NCBI GenBank assembly: GCA_031769625.1 | Contig: JAUIMM010000722.1 | Location: forward strand, 372,001-436,000 | Direction: 5' to 3' | From: Taudactylus pleione | Taxonomy: Eukaryota > Chordata > Amphibia > Anura > Myobatrachidae | Length of the DNA stretch: 64,000 bases | In this document: in pieces, positions 1-12,194 of the stretch | Layout: every line of letters starts with the position of its first letter | How positions within the stretch are numbered: the first letter of the stretch is position 1 | Position numbers and translations under genes: made by a program | The notes under the pieces: generated by a model | What the model was told of the DNA's origin: nothing | What the model saw: only the letters and a program-made list of their open reading frames with translations | The model's database searches: none

Positions 1-3000
1 TTAAGTCAATTGAGATTTTTTTTTGCTTTAAATGCTTGCAGTTTTTGATCCATTTGTTCTACAATTATGCGACCAGTATCGCTGGAAAGCCCTTGTTCAC
101 AGCTACCTCCACACCAATTTTGGGCCTTTTTGACAATCAGGAGGAGGAGAAACAGCTGGTCAAAGATAGGGTTCCTAGGCTCCTCTGGTCCCGCTTCCAA
201 AAATGCACGGAAAGACCTTTTTCAGAGCTACCTTCACACCGATTTTGTGCCATTATAACCACCATGCAGCGGAGAAATAGCCAATCAAAAGAAGGGTTCC
301 TTGGAGAAATATACAGTTAATGGATACTTTTGTTCCTCCGGTCCCACTTTAAGTCAATGGAGATTTTTTTTTTGCTTTAAATGCTTGCAGTTATTGATCT
401 ATTTGGTCTACAATTATGCGACCTGTATGCCTGGAAAGCACTTGATAAGAACTACTTCCACACAAATTTTGGGCCATTTTGACTGTCAGGCTGTGGAGAA
501 ACAGCCAGTCAAAGAAAGGGTTCCTAGGCTACTCCAGTCCACTTTAAGTAAATTAAGATTTTTTTTTTTTAAATGCTTGCAGTTTTTGATCCATTTGGTC
601 TACAATTATGCGACCAGTATCGCTGGAAAGCCCTTGTTCACAGCTACCTCCACACCAATTTTGGGCCATTTTGACAATCAGGAGGAGGAGAAATAGCTGG
701 TCAAATATAGGGTTCCTAGGCTCCTCTGGTCCCGCTTCCAAAAATGCACGAAAATAACTTTTTCAGAGCTACCTTCACACCGATTTTGTGCCATTATAAC
801 CACCATGCAGCGGAGAAATAGCCAATCAAAAGAAGGGTTTCTTGGAGAAATATACAGTTAATGGATACTTTTGTTCCTCCGGTCCCACTTTAAGTCAATG
901 GAGATTTTTTTTTGCTTTAAACGCTTGCAGTTATTGATCTATTTGGTCTACAATTATGCGACCTGTATGCCTGGAAAGCACTTGATAAGAACTACTTCCA
1001 CACAAATTTTGGGCCATTTTGACTGTCAGGCTGTGGAGAAACAGCCAGTCAAAGAAAGGGTTCCTAGGCTACTCCAGTCCACTTTAAGTAAATTAAGATT
1101 TTTTTTTTTAAATGCTTGCAGTTTTTGATCCATTTGGTCTACAATTATGCGACCAGTATCGCTGGAAAGCCCTTGTTCACAGCTACCTCCACACCAATTT
1201 TGGGCCATTTTGACAATCAGGAGGAGGAGAAACAGCTGGTCAAATATAGGGTTCCTAGGCTCCTCTGGTCCCGCTTCCAAAAATGCACGAAAATAACTTT
1301 TTCAGAGCTACCTTCACACCGATTTTGGGCCATTTTAACCACCATGCAGCGGAGAAATAGCCAATCAAAAGAAGGGTTCCTTGGAGAAATATACAGTTAA
1401 TGGACTCTTATGCTCCTCCGGTCCCACTTTAAGTCAATGGAGATTTTTTTTTGCTTTAAATGCTTGCAGTTATTGATCCATTTGGTCTACAATTATGCGA
1501 CCAGTATGGCTGGAAAGTACTTGATAAGAACTACTTCCACACAAATTTTGGGCCATTTTGACTGTCAGGCAGTGGAGAAACAGCCAGTCAAAGAAAGGGT
1601 TCCTAGGCTTCTCCAGTCCACTTTAAGTAAATTAAGATTTTTTTTTTTTAATGCTTGCAGTTATTGATCCATTTGGTCTACAATTATGCGACCACTATGG
1701 CTGGAAAGCACTTGCTAAGAACTACTGACAAACCAATTTTGGGCCATTTTGACTGTCAGGCAATGGAGAAACAGCCAGTCAAAGAAAGGGTTCCTAGTCT
1801 CCTCCAGTCCACTTTAAGTCAATTGAGATTTTTTTTTGCTTTAAATGCTTGCAGTTTTTGATTAATTTGGTCTACAATTATGCGACCAGTATCGCTGGAA
1901 AGCCCTTGTTCACAGCTACCTCCACACCAATTTTTGGCCATTTTGACAATCAGGAGGAGGAGAAACAGCTGGTCAAAGATAGGGTTCCTAGTCTCCTCTG
2001 GTCCCGCTTCCAAAAATGCATGGAAAGACCTTTTTCAGAGCCACCTTCACACCGATTTTGGGCCATTTTAACCACCATGCAGCGGAGAAATAGCCAATCA
2101 AAAGAAGGGTTCCTTGGAGAAATATACAGTTAATGGATACTTATGCTCCTCCGGTCCCACTTTAAGTCAATGGAGATTTTTTTTTGCTTTAAATGCTTGC
2201 AGTTATTGATCCATTTGGTCTACAATTATGCGACCAGCATGCCTGGAAAGCACTTGATAAGAACTACTTCCAAACCAATTTTGGGCCATTTTGACTGTCA
2301 GGCAATGGAGAAACAGCCAGTCAAAGAAAGGGTTCCTAGTCTCCTCCAGTCCACTTTAAGTCAATTGAGATTTTTTTTTGCTTTAAATGCTTGCAGTTTT
2401 TGATCCATTTGGTCTACAATTATGCGACCAGTATCGCTGGAAAGCCCTTGTTCACAGCTACCTCCACACCAATTTTTGGCCATTTTGACAATCAGGAGGA
2501 GGAGAAACAGCTGGTCAAAGATAGGGTTCCTAGGCTCCTCTGGTCCCGCTTCCAAAAATGCACGGAAAGACCTTTTTCAGAGCTACCTTCACACCGATTT
2601 TGGGCCATTTTAACCACCATGCAGTGGAGAAATAGCCAATCAAAAGAAGGGTTCCTTGGAGAAATATACAGTTAATGGATACTTATGCTCCTCCGGTCCC
2701 ACTTTAAGTCAATGGAGATTTTTTTTGCTTTAAATGCTTGCAGTTATTGATCCATTTGGTCTACAATTATGCGACCAGTATGGCTGGAAAGCACTTGATA
2801 AGAACTACTTCCACACATATTTTGGGACATTTTGACTGTCAGGCAGTGGAGAAACAGCCAGTCAAAGAAAGGGTTCCTAGGCTTCGCCAGTCCACTTTAA
2901 GTAAATTAATATATTTTTTTTTTAAATGCTTGCAGTTATTGATCCATTTGGTCTACAATTATGCGACCAATATGGCTGGAAAGCACTTGCTAAGTACTAC

Positions 3001-6000
3001 TGCCAAACCAATTTTGGGCCATTTTGACAATCAGGCAATGGAGAAACAGCCAGTCAAAGAAAGGGTTCCTAGTCTCCTCCAGTCCACTTTAAGTCAATTG
3101 AGATTTTTTTTTGCTTTAAATGCTTTCAGTTTTTGATTAATTTGGTCTACAATTATGTGACCAGTATCGCTGGAAAGCCCTTGTTCACAGCTACCTCCAC
3201 ACCAATTTTGGGCCATTTTTACAATCAGGAGGAGGAGAAACAGCTGGTCAAAGATAGGGTTCCTAGGCTCCTCTGGTCCCCGCTTCCAAAAATGCATGGA
3301 AAAACCTTTTTCAGAGCTACATTCACACCGATTTTGGGCCATTTTAACCACCATGCAGCGGAGAAATAGCCAATCAAAAGAAGGGTTCCTTGGAGAAATA
3401 TACAGTTAATGGATACTTATGCTCCTCCGGTCCCACTTTAAGTCAATGGAGATTTTTTATTTGCTTTAAATGCTTGCAGTTATTGATCCATTTGGTCTAC
3501 AATTATGCGACCAGTATGGCTGGAAAGCACTTGATAAGAACTACTTCCACACATATTTTGGGACATTTTGACTGTCAGGCAGTGGAGAAACAGCCAGTCA
3601 AAGAAAGGGTTCCTAGGCTCCTCCAGTCCACTTTAAGTAAATAAAGATTTTTTTTTTTAAATGCTTGCAGTTATTGATCCATTTGGTCTACAATTATGCG
3701 ACCAGTATGGCTGGAAAGCACTTGCTAAGAACTACTGACAAACCAATTTTGGGCCATTTTGACTGTCAGGCAATGGAGAAACAGCCCGTCAAAGAAAGGG
3801 TTCCTAGTCTCCTCCAGTCCACTTTAAGTCAATTGAGATTTTTTTTTGCTTTAAATGCTTGCAGTATTTGATCCATTTGGTCTACAATTATGCGACCAGT
3901 ATCGCTGGAAAGCCCTTGTTCACAGCTACCTCCACACCAATTTTGGGCCTTTTTGACAATCAGGAGGAGGAGAAACAGCTGGTCAAAGATAGGGTTCCTA
4001 GGCTCCTCTGGTCCCGCTTCCAAAAATGCACGGAAAGACCTTTTTCAGAGCTACCTTCACACCGATTTTGGGCCATTATAACCACCATGCAGCGGAGAAA
4101 TAGCCAATCAAAAGAAGGGTTCCTTGGAGAAATATACAGTTAATGGATACTTATGCTCCTCCGGTCCCACTTTAAGTCAATGGAGATTTTTTTTTGCTTT
4201 AAATGCTTGCAGTTATTGATCTATTTGGTCTACAATTATGCGACCTGTATGCCTGGAAAGCACTTGATAAGAACTACTTCCACACAAATTTTGGGCCATT
4301 TTGACTGTCAGGCTGTGGAGAAACAGCCAGTCAAAGAAAGGGTTCCTAGGCTACTCCAGTCCACTTTAAGTAAATTAAGATATTTTTTTTTTTAAATGCT
4401 TGCAGTTTTTGATCCATTTGGTCTACAATTATGCGACCAGTATCGCTGGAAAGCCCTTGTTCACAGCTACCTCCACACCAATTTTGGGCCATTTTGACAA
4501 TCAGGAGGAGGAGAAACAGCTGGTCAAATATAGGGTTCCTAGGCTCCTCTGGTCCCGCTTCCAAAAATGCACGAAAATAACTTTTTCAGAGCTACCTTCA
4601 CACCAATTTTGGGCCATTTTAACCACCATGCAGCGGAGAAATAGCCAATCAAAAGAAGGGTTCCTTGGAGAAATATACAGTTAATGGATTCTTATGCTCC
4701 TCCGGTCCCACTTTAAGTCAATGGAGATTTTTTTTTGCTTTAAATGCTTGCAGTTATTGATCCATTTGGTCTACAATTATGCGACCAGTATGGCTGGAAA
4801 GTACTTGATAAGAACTACTTCCACACAAATTTTGGGCCATTTTGACTGTCAGGCAGTGGAGAAACAGCCAGTCAAAGAAAGGGTTCCTAGGCTTCTCCAG
4901 TCCACTTTAAGTAAATTAAGATTTTTTTTTTTAATGCTTGCAGTTATTGATCCATTTGGTCTACAATTATGCGACCAGTATGGCTGGAAAGCACTTGCTA
5001 AGAACTACTGCCAAACCAATTTTGGGCCATTTTGACTGTCAGGCAATGGAGAAACAGCCAGTCAAAGAAAGGGTTCCTAGTCTCCTCCAGTCCACTTTAA
5101 GTCAATTGAGATTTTTTTTTGCTTTAAATGCTTGCAGTTTTTGATCCATTTGGTCTACAATTATGCAACCAATATCGCTGCAAAGCCCTTGTTCACAGCT
5201 ACCTCCACACCAATTTTGGGCCATTTTTACAATCAGGAGGAGGAGAAACAGCTGGTCAAAGATAGGGTTCCTAGGCTCCTCTGGTCCCGCTTCCAAAAAT
5301 GCACGGAAAGACCTTTTTCAGAGCTACCTTCACACCGATTTTGGGCCATTATAACCACCATGCAGCGGAGAAATAGCCAATCAAAAGAAGGGTTCCTTGG
5401 AGAAATATACAGTTAATGGATACTTATGCTCCTCCGGTCCCACTTTAAGTCAATGGAGATTTTTTTTTGCTTTAAATGCTTGCAGTTATTGATCTATTTG
5501 GTCTACAATTATGCGACCTGTATGCCTGGAAAGCACTTGATAAGAACTACTTCCACACAAATTTTGGGCCATTTTGACTGTCAGGCTGTGGAGAAACAGC
5601 CAGTCAAAGAAAGGGTTCCTAGGCTACTCCAGTCCACTTTAAGTAAATTAAGATATTTTTTTTTTTAATGCTTGCAGTTTTTGATCCATTTGGTCTACAA
5701 TTATGCGACCAGTATCGCTGGAAAGCCCTTGTTCACAGCTACCTCCACACCAATTTTGGGCCATTTTGACAATCAGGAGGAGGAGAAACAGCTGGTCAAA
5801 TATAGGGTTCCTAGGCTCCTCTGGTCCCGCTTCCAAAAATGCACGAAAATAACTTTTTCAGAGCTACCTTCACACCGATTTTGGGCCATTTTAACCACCA
5901 TGCAGTGGAGAAATAGCCAATCAAAAGAAGGGTTCCTTGGAGAAATATACAGTTAATGGATACTTATGCTCCTCCGGTCCCACTTTAAGTCAATGGAGAT

Positions 6001-8028
6001 TTTTTTTGCTTTAAATGCTTGCAGTTATTGATCCATTTGGTCTACAATTATGCGACCAGTATGGCTGGAAAGCACTTGATAAGAACTACTTCCACACATA
6101 TTTTGGGACATTTTGACTGTCAGGCAGTGGAGAAACAGCCAGTCAAAGAAAGGGTTCCTAGGCTTCGCCAGTCCACTTTAAGTAAATTAATATATTTTTT
6201 TTTTAAATGCTTGCAGTTATTGATCCATTTGGTCTACAATTATGCGACCAATATGGCTGGAAAGCACTTGCTAAGTACTACTGCCAAACCAATTTTGGGC
6301 CATTTTGACAATCAGGCAATGGAGAAACAGCCAGTCAAAGAAAGGGTTCCTAGTCTCCTCCAGTCCACTTTAAGTCAATTGAGATTTTTTTTTGCTTTAA
6401 ATGCTTTCAGTTTTTGATTAATTTGGTCTACAATTATGCGACCAGTATCGCTGGAAAGCCCTTGTTCACAGCTACCTCCACACCAATTTTGGGCCATTTT
6501 TACAATCAGGAGGAGGAGAAACAGCTGGTCAAAGATAGGGTTCCTAGGCTCCTCTGGTCCCGCTTCCAAAAATGCATGGAAAAACCTTTTTCAGAGCTAC
6601 ATTCACACCGATTTTGGGCCATTTTAACCACCATGCAGCGGAGAAATAGCCAATCAAAAGAAGGGTTCCTTGGAGAAATATACAGTTAATGGATACTTAC
6701 GCTCCTCCGGTCCCACTTTAAGTCAATGGAGATTTTTTATTTGCTTTAAATGCTTGCAGTTATTGATCCATTTGGTCTACAATTATGCGACCAGTATGGC
6801 TGGAAAGCACTTGATAAGAACTACTTCCACACATATTTTGGGACATTTTGACTGTCAGGCAGTGGAGAAACAGCCAGTCAAAGAAAGGGTTCCTAGGCTC
6901 CTCCAGTCCACTTTAAGTAAATTAAGATTTTTTTTTTTTAAATGCTTGCAGTTATTGATCCATTTGGTCTACAATTATGCGACCAGTATGGCTGGAAAGC
7001 ACTTGCTAAGAACTACTGACAAACCAATTTTGGGCCATTTTGACTGTCAGGCAATGGAGAAACAGCCCGTCAAATAAAGGGTTCCTAGTCTCCTCCAGTC
7101 CACTTTAAGTCAATTGAGATTTTTTTTTGCTTTAAATGCTTGCAGTATTTGATCCATTTGGTCTACAATTATGCGACCAGTATCGCTGGAAAGCCCTTGT
7201 TCACAGCTACCTCCACACCAATTTTGGGCCTTTTTGACAATCAGGAGGAGGAGAAACAGCTGGTCAAAGATAGGGTTCCTAGGCTCCTCTGGTCCCGCTT
7301 CCAAAAATGCACGGAAAGACCTTTTTCAGAGCTACCTTCACACTGATTTTGGGCCATTATAACCACCATGCAGCGGAGAAATAGCCAATCAAAAGAAGGG
7401 TTCCTTGGAGAAATATACAGTTAATGGATACTTATGCTCCTCCGGTCCCACTTTAAGTCAATGGAGATTTTTTTTTGCTTTAAATGCTTGCAGTTATTGA
7501 TCTATTTGGTCTACAATTATGCGACCTGTATGCCTGGAAAGCACTTGATAAGAACTACTTCCACACAAATTTTGGGCCATTTTGACTGTCAGGCTGTGGA
7601 GAAACAGCCAGTCAAAGAAAGGGTTCCTAGGCTACTCCAGTCCACTTTAAGTAAATTAAGATATTTTTTTTTTTAAATGCTTGCAGTTTTTGATCCATTT
7701 GGTCTACAATTATGCGACCAGTATCGCTGGAAAGCCCTTGTTCACAGCTACCTCCACACCAATTTTGGGCCATTTTGACAATCAGGAGGAGGAGAAACAG
7801 CTGGTCAAATATAGGGTTCCTAGGCTCCTCTGGTCCCGCTTCCAAAAATGCACGAAAATAACTTTTTCAGAGCTACCTTCACACCAATTTTGGGCCATTT
7901 TAACCACCATGCAGCGGAGAAATAGCCAATCAAAAGAAGGGTTCCTTGGAGAAATATACAGTTAATGGATTCTTATGCTCCTCCGGTCCCACTTTAAGTC
8001 AATGGAGATTTTTTTTTGCTTTAAATGC
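1..8028. repeat. Module map, part 1
   Basis: Landmark is the first T of TTG in GCTTGCAG (or the equivalent TTA/TTT), four bases after the A of ATGC; a module runs from its landmark to the next. L36, S385, L577, S925, L1116, S1464, S1655, L1849, S2197, L2391, S2738, S2930, L3124, S3474, S3665, L3859, S4207, L4400, S4748, S4938, L5132, S5480, L5672, S6019, S6211, L6405, S6754, S6946, L7140, S7488, L7681. Bases 1-35 are the tail of an earlier module. L3124 is 350 bp: it has one extra C in 3278-3281 and an altered T-tract near 3453-3462. Confidence 0.92.
2574..5303. repeat. Segmental copy a1 (offset 3281), about 2.7 kb
   Basis: This block matches 5855-8585 nearly base for base. Shared private marks are GCAGTGGAGAAATAGCC (2623/5904), TTAATATATTTTT, TAAGTACTACTGCC, GCTTTCAG at 3124/6405 and GCAACCAATATCGCTGC. 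Differences I saw are few: an extra C at 3278-3281, ATGTGACC at 3155, AAATAAAG at 3640. Edges are where the two copies stop agreeing and are good to some tens of bases. Confidence 0.8.
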
Positions 8029-8585
8029 TTGCAGTTATTGATCCATTTGGTCTACAATTATGCGACCAGTATGGCTGGAAAGTACTTGATAAGAACTACT
8101 TCCACACAAATTTTGGGCCATTTTGACTGTCAGGCAGTGGAGAAACAGCCAGTCAAAGAAAGGGTTCCTAGGCTTCTCCAGTCCACTTTAAGTAAATTAA
8201 GATTTTTTTTTTTTAATGCTTGCAGTTATTGATCCATTTGGTCTACAATTATGCGACCAGTATGGCTGGAAAGCACTTGCTAAGAACTACTGCCAAACCA
8301 ATTTTGGGCCATTTTGACTGTCAGGCAATGGAGAAACAGCCAGTCAAAGAAAGGGTTCCTAGTCTCCTCCAGTCCACTTTAAGTCAATTGAGATTTTTTT
8401 TTGCTTTAAATGCTTGCAGATTTTGATCCATTTGGTCTACAATTATGCAACCAATATCGCTGCAAAGCCCTTGTTCACAGCTACCTCCACACCAATTTTG
8501 GGCCATTTTTACAATCAGGAGGAGGAGAAACAGCTGGTCAAAGATAGGGTTCCTAGGCTCCTCTGGTCCCGCTTCCAAAAATGCA
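5855..8585. repeat. Segmental copy a2 (offset 3281), about 2.7 kb
   Basis: Second copy of the 2574-5303 block, separated from it by about 550 bp. Its own changes include CTTACGCTCC near 6697, CAAATAAAGG near 7072 and CACTGATTT at 7341. Two of these differ by a C/T change at a CpG. The high similarity implies a recent copying event. Confidence 0.8.
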
Positions 8586-11340
8586 CGAAAAGACCTTTTT
8601 CAGAGCTACCTTCACACCAATTTTGGGCCATTTTAATCACCATGCAGCGGAGAAATAGCCAATCAAAAGAAGGGTTCCTTGGAGAAATATACAGTTAATG
8701 GATAATTATGCTCCTCCGGTCCCACTTTAAGTCAATGGAGATTTTTTTTGCTTTAAATGCTTGCAGTTATTGATCCATTTGGTCTACAATTATGCGACCA
8801 GTATGGCTGGAAAGCACTTGATAAGAACTACTTCCACACATATTTTGGGACATTTTGACTGTCAGGCAGTGGAGAAACAGCCAGTCAAAGAAAGGGTTCC
8901 TAGGCTTCTCCAGTCCACTTTAAGTAAATTAATATATTTCTTTTTAAATGCTTGCAGTTATTGATCCATTTGGTCTACAATTATGCGACCAGTATGGCTG
9001 GAAAGCACTTGCTAAGTACTACTGCCAAACCAATTTTGGGCCATTTTGACTGTCAGGCAATGGAGAAACAGCCAGTCAAAGAAAGGGTTCCTAGTCTCCT
9101 CCAGTATACTTTAAGTCAATTGAGATTTTTTTTTGCTTTAAATGCTTGCAGTTTTTGATTACTTTGGTCTACAATTATGCGACCAGTATCGCTGGAAAGC
9201 CCTTGTTCACAGCTACCTCCACACCAATTTTGGGCCATTTTGACAATCAGGAGGAGGAGAAACAGCTGGTCAAAGATAGGGTTCCTAGGCTCCTCTGGTC
9301 CCGCTTCCAAAAATGCATGGAAAGACCTTTTTCAGAGCTACCTTCACACCGATTTTGGGCCATTTTAACCACCATGCAGCGGAGAAATAGCCAATCAAAA
9401 GAAGGGTTCCTTGGAGAAATATACAGTTAATGGATACTTATGCTCCTCCGGTCCCACTATAAGTCAATGGAGATTTTTTTTTGCTTTAAATGCTTGCAGT
9501 TATTGATCCATTTGGTCTACAATTATGCGACCAGTATGGCTGGAAAGCACTTGATAAGAACTACTTCCACACATATTTTGGGACATTTTGACTGTCAGGC
9601 AGTGGAGAAACAGCCAGTCAAAGAAAGGGTTCCTAGGCTCCTCCAGTCCACTTTAAGTAAATTAAGATTTTTTTTTTTAAATGCTTGCAGTTATTGATCC
9701 ATTTGGTCTACAATTATGCGACCAGTATGGCTGGAAAGCACTTGCTAAGAACTACTGACAAACCAATTTTGGGCCATTTTGACTGTCAGGCAATGGAGAA
9801 ACAGCCCGTCAAAGAAAGGTTTCCTAGTTTCCTCCAGTCCACTTTAAGTCAATTGAGATTTTTTTTTGCTTTAAATGCTTGCAGTTTTTGATCCATTTGG
9901 TCTACAATTATGCGACCAGTATTGCTGGAAAGCCCTTGTTCACAGCTACCTCCACACCAATTTTGGGCCTTTTTGACAATCAGGAGGAGGAGAAACAGCT
10001 GGTCAAAGATAGGGTTCCTAGGCTCCTCTGGTCCCGCTTCCAAAAATGCACGGAAAGACCTTTTTCAGAGCTACCTTCACACCGATTTTGGGCCATTATA
10101 ACCAACATGCAGCGGAGAAATAGACAATCAAAAGAAGGGTTCCTTGGAGAAATATACAGTTAATGGATACTTTTGTTCCTCCGGTCCCACTTTAAGTCAA
10201 TGGAGATTTTTTTTTGCTTTAAATGCTTGCAGTTATTGATCTATTTGGTCTACAATTATGCGACCTGTATGCCTGGAAAGCACTTGATAAGAACTACTTC
10301 CACACAAATTTTGGGCCATTTTGACTGTCAGGCTGTGGAGAAACAGCCAGTCAAAGAAAGGGTTCCTAGGCTACTCCAGTCCACTTTAAGTAAATTAAGA
10401 TTTTTTTTTTTTAAATGCTTGCAGTTTTTGATCCATTTGGTCTACAATTATGCGACCAGTATCGCTGGAAAGCCCTTGTTCACAGCTACCTCCACACCAA
10501 TTTTGGGCCATTTTGACAATCAGGAGGAGGAGAAACAGCTGGTCAAATATAGGGTTCCTAGGCTCCTCTGGTCCCGCTTCCAAAAATGCACGAAAATAAC
10601 TTTTTCAGAGCTACCTTCACACCGATTTTGGGCCATTTTAACCACCATGCAGCGGAGAAATAGCCAATCAAAAGAAGGGTTCCTTGGAGAAATATACAGT
10701 TAATGGATACTTATGCTCCTCCGGTCCCACTTTAAGTCAATGGAGATTTTTTTTTGCTTTAAATGCTAGCAGTTATTGATCCATTTGGTCTACAATTATG
10801 CGACCAGTATGGCTGGAAAGCACTTGATAAGAACTACTTCCACACATATTTTGGGACATTTTGACTGTCAGGCAGTGGAGAAACAGCCAGTCAAAGAAAG
10901 GGTTCCTAGGCTCCTCCAGTCCACTTTAAGTAAATTAAGATTTTTTTTTTAAATGCTTGCAGTTATTGATCCATTTGGTCTACAATTATGCGACCAGTAT
11001 GGCTGGAAAGCACTTGCTAAGAACTACTGACAAACCAATTTTGGGCCATTTTGACTGTCAGGCAATGGAGAAACAGCCCGTCAAAGAAAGGGTTCCTAGT
11101 CTCCTCCAGTCCACTTTAAGTCAATTGAGATTTTTTTTTGCTTTAAATGCTTGCAGTTTTTGATCCATTTGGTCTACAATTATGCGACCAGTATGGCTGG
11201 AAAGCACTTGCTAAGAACTACTGACAAACCAATTTTGGGCCATTTTGACTGTCAGGCAATGGAGAAACAGCCCGTCAAAGAAAGGGTTCCTAGGCTCCTC
11301 CAGTCCACTTTAAGTAAATTAAGATTTTTTTTTTAAATGC

Positions 11341-11688
11341 TTGCAGTTATTGATCCATTTGGTCTACAATTATGTGACCAGTATGGCTGGAAAGCCCTTG
11401 TTCACAGCTACCTCCACACCAATTTTGGGCCATTTTGACAATCAGGAGGAGGAGAAACAGCTGGTCAAAAATAGGGTTCCTAAGCTCCTCTGGTCCCGCT
11501 TCCAAAAACGAACGAAAATACCTTTTTCAGAGCTACCTTCACACCGATTTTGGGCCATTTTAACCACCATGCAGCAGAGAAATAGCCAATCAAAAGAAGG
11601 GTTCCTTGGAGAAATGTACAGTTAATGGATACTAATGCTCCTCCGGTCCCACTTTAAGTCAATGGAGATTTTTTTTTGCTTTAAATGC
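11341..11688. repeat. Chimeric module: S front, L body
   Basis: The S-specific base of GTATGGCTGG is at 11385 and the L-specific base of AAAGCCCTTG at 11396, so the switch lies within the ten shared bases 11386-11395. Upstream it reads as a TTATTGATCC S monomer, downstream as L. It also has ATGTGACC and the displaced CGAA near 11509. Confidence 0.8.
11494..11513 (-). other. CENP-B box-like site with CGAA present, displaced by 3 bp
   Basis: In this L module the site reads TCCCGCTTCCAAAAACGAAC. Both half-motifs of the CENP-B box (CCCG and CGAA on this strand) are present, but three extra A separate them compared with the canonical spacing. Other L copies have ATGCACGAA here, with CGAA seven bases away from TTCCAA. 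Binding is unlikely at the wrong spacing; the copy is of interest for the origin of the motif. Confidence 0.4.
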
Positions 11689-12194
11689 TTGCAGTTTTTG
11701 ATTAATTTGGTCTACAATTATGCGACCAGTATCGCTGGAAAGCACTTGTTCACAGCTACCTCCACACCAATTTTGGGCCATTTTGACAATCAGGAGGAGG
11801 AGAAACAGCTGGTCAAAGATAGCGATCCTAGGCTCCTCTGGTCCCGCTTCCAAAAATGCATGGAAAGACCTTTTTCAGAGCTACCTTCACACTGATTTTG
11901 GGCCATTTTAACCACCAGGCAGCGGAGAAATAGCCAATCAAAAGAAGGGTTCCTTGGAGAAATATACAGTTAATGGATACTTATGCTCCTCCGGTCCCAC
12001 TTTAAGTCAATGGAGATTTTTTTTTGCTTTAAATGCTTGCAGTTATTGATCCATTTGGTCTACAATTATGCGACCAGTATGGCTGGAAAGCACTTGATAA
12101 GAACTACTTCCACACATATTTTGGGACATTTTGACTGTCAGGCAGTGGAGAAACAGCCAGTCAAAGAAAGGGTTCCTAGTCTCCTCCAGTCCAC

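Noticed and set aside
36..320. 94-codon frame on the + strand starting at TTG, repeated in most L modules
   Set aside because: It has no ATG start and a repeat-derived composition, and it recurs with the L period. It is a shadow of the satellite.
2903..2925. TATA-like or pol III terminator-like signals (AATATATTTTTT and T-runs)
   Set aside because: T-runs occur in every full monomer, and no A and B box pair or other promoter context accompanies them. Transcription of the array cannot be judged from sequence alone.
3829..4023. Recurring 64-codon frame on the - strand with a leucine-rich stretch (LFLLLLIV), present in most L modules
   Set aside because: It covers the conserved L sequence, and its persistence is explained by homogenisation of the array. 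The hydrophobic stretch is CAGGAGGAGGAG read on the other strand. No promoter, splice or conservation signal supports a gene.
10173..10703. Open frame of 176 codons on the + strand, and a similar one of 186 codons at 39196-39756
   Set aside because: They arise where consecutive modules happen to stay in frame. Copies elsewhere are broken by stops and by 1-2 bp T-tract changes. The translation is the repeat itself and shows no domain or codon constraint.
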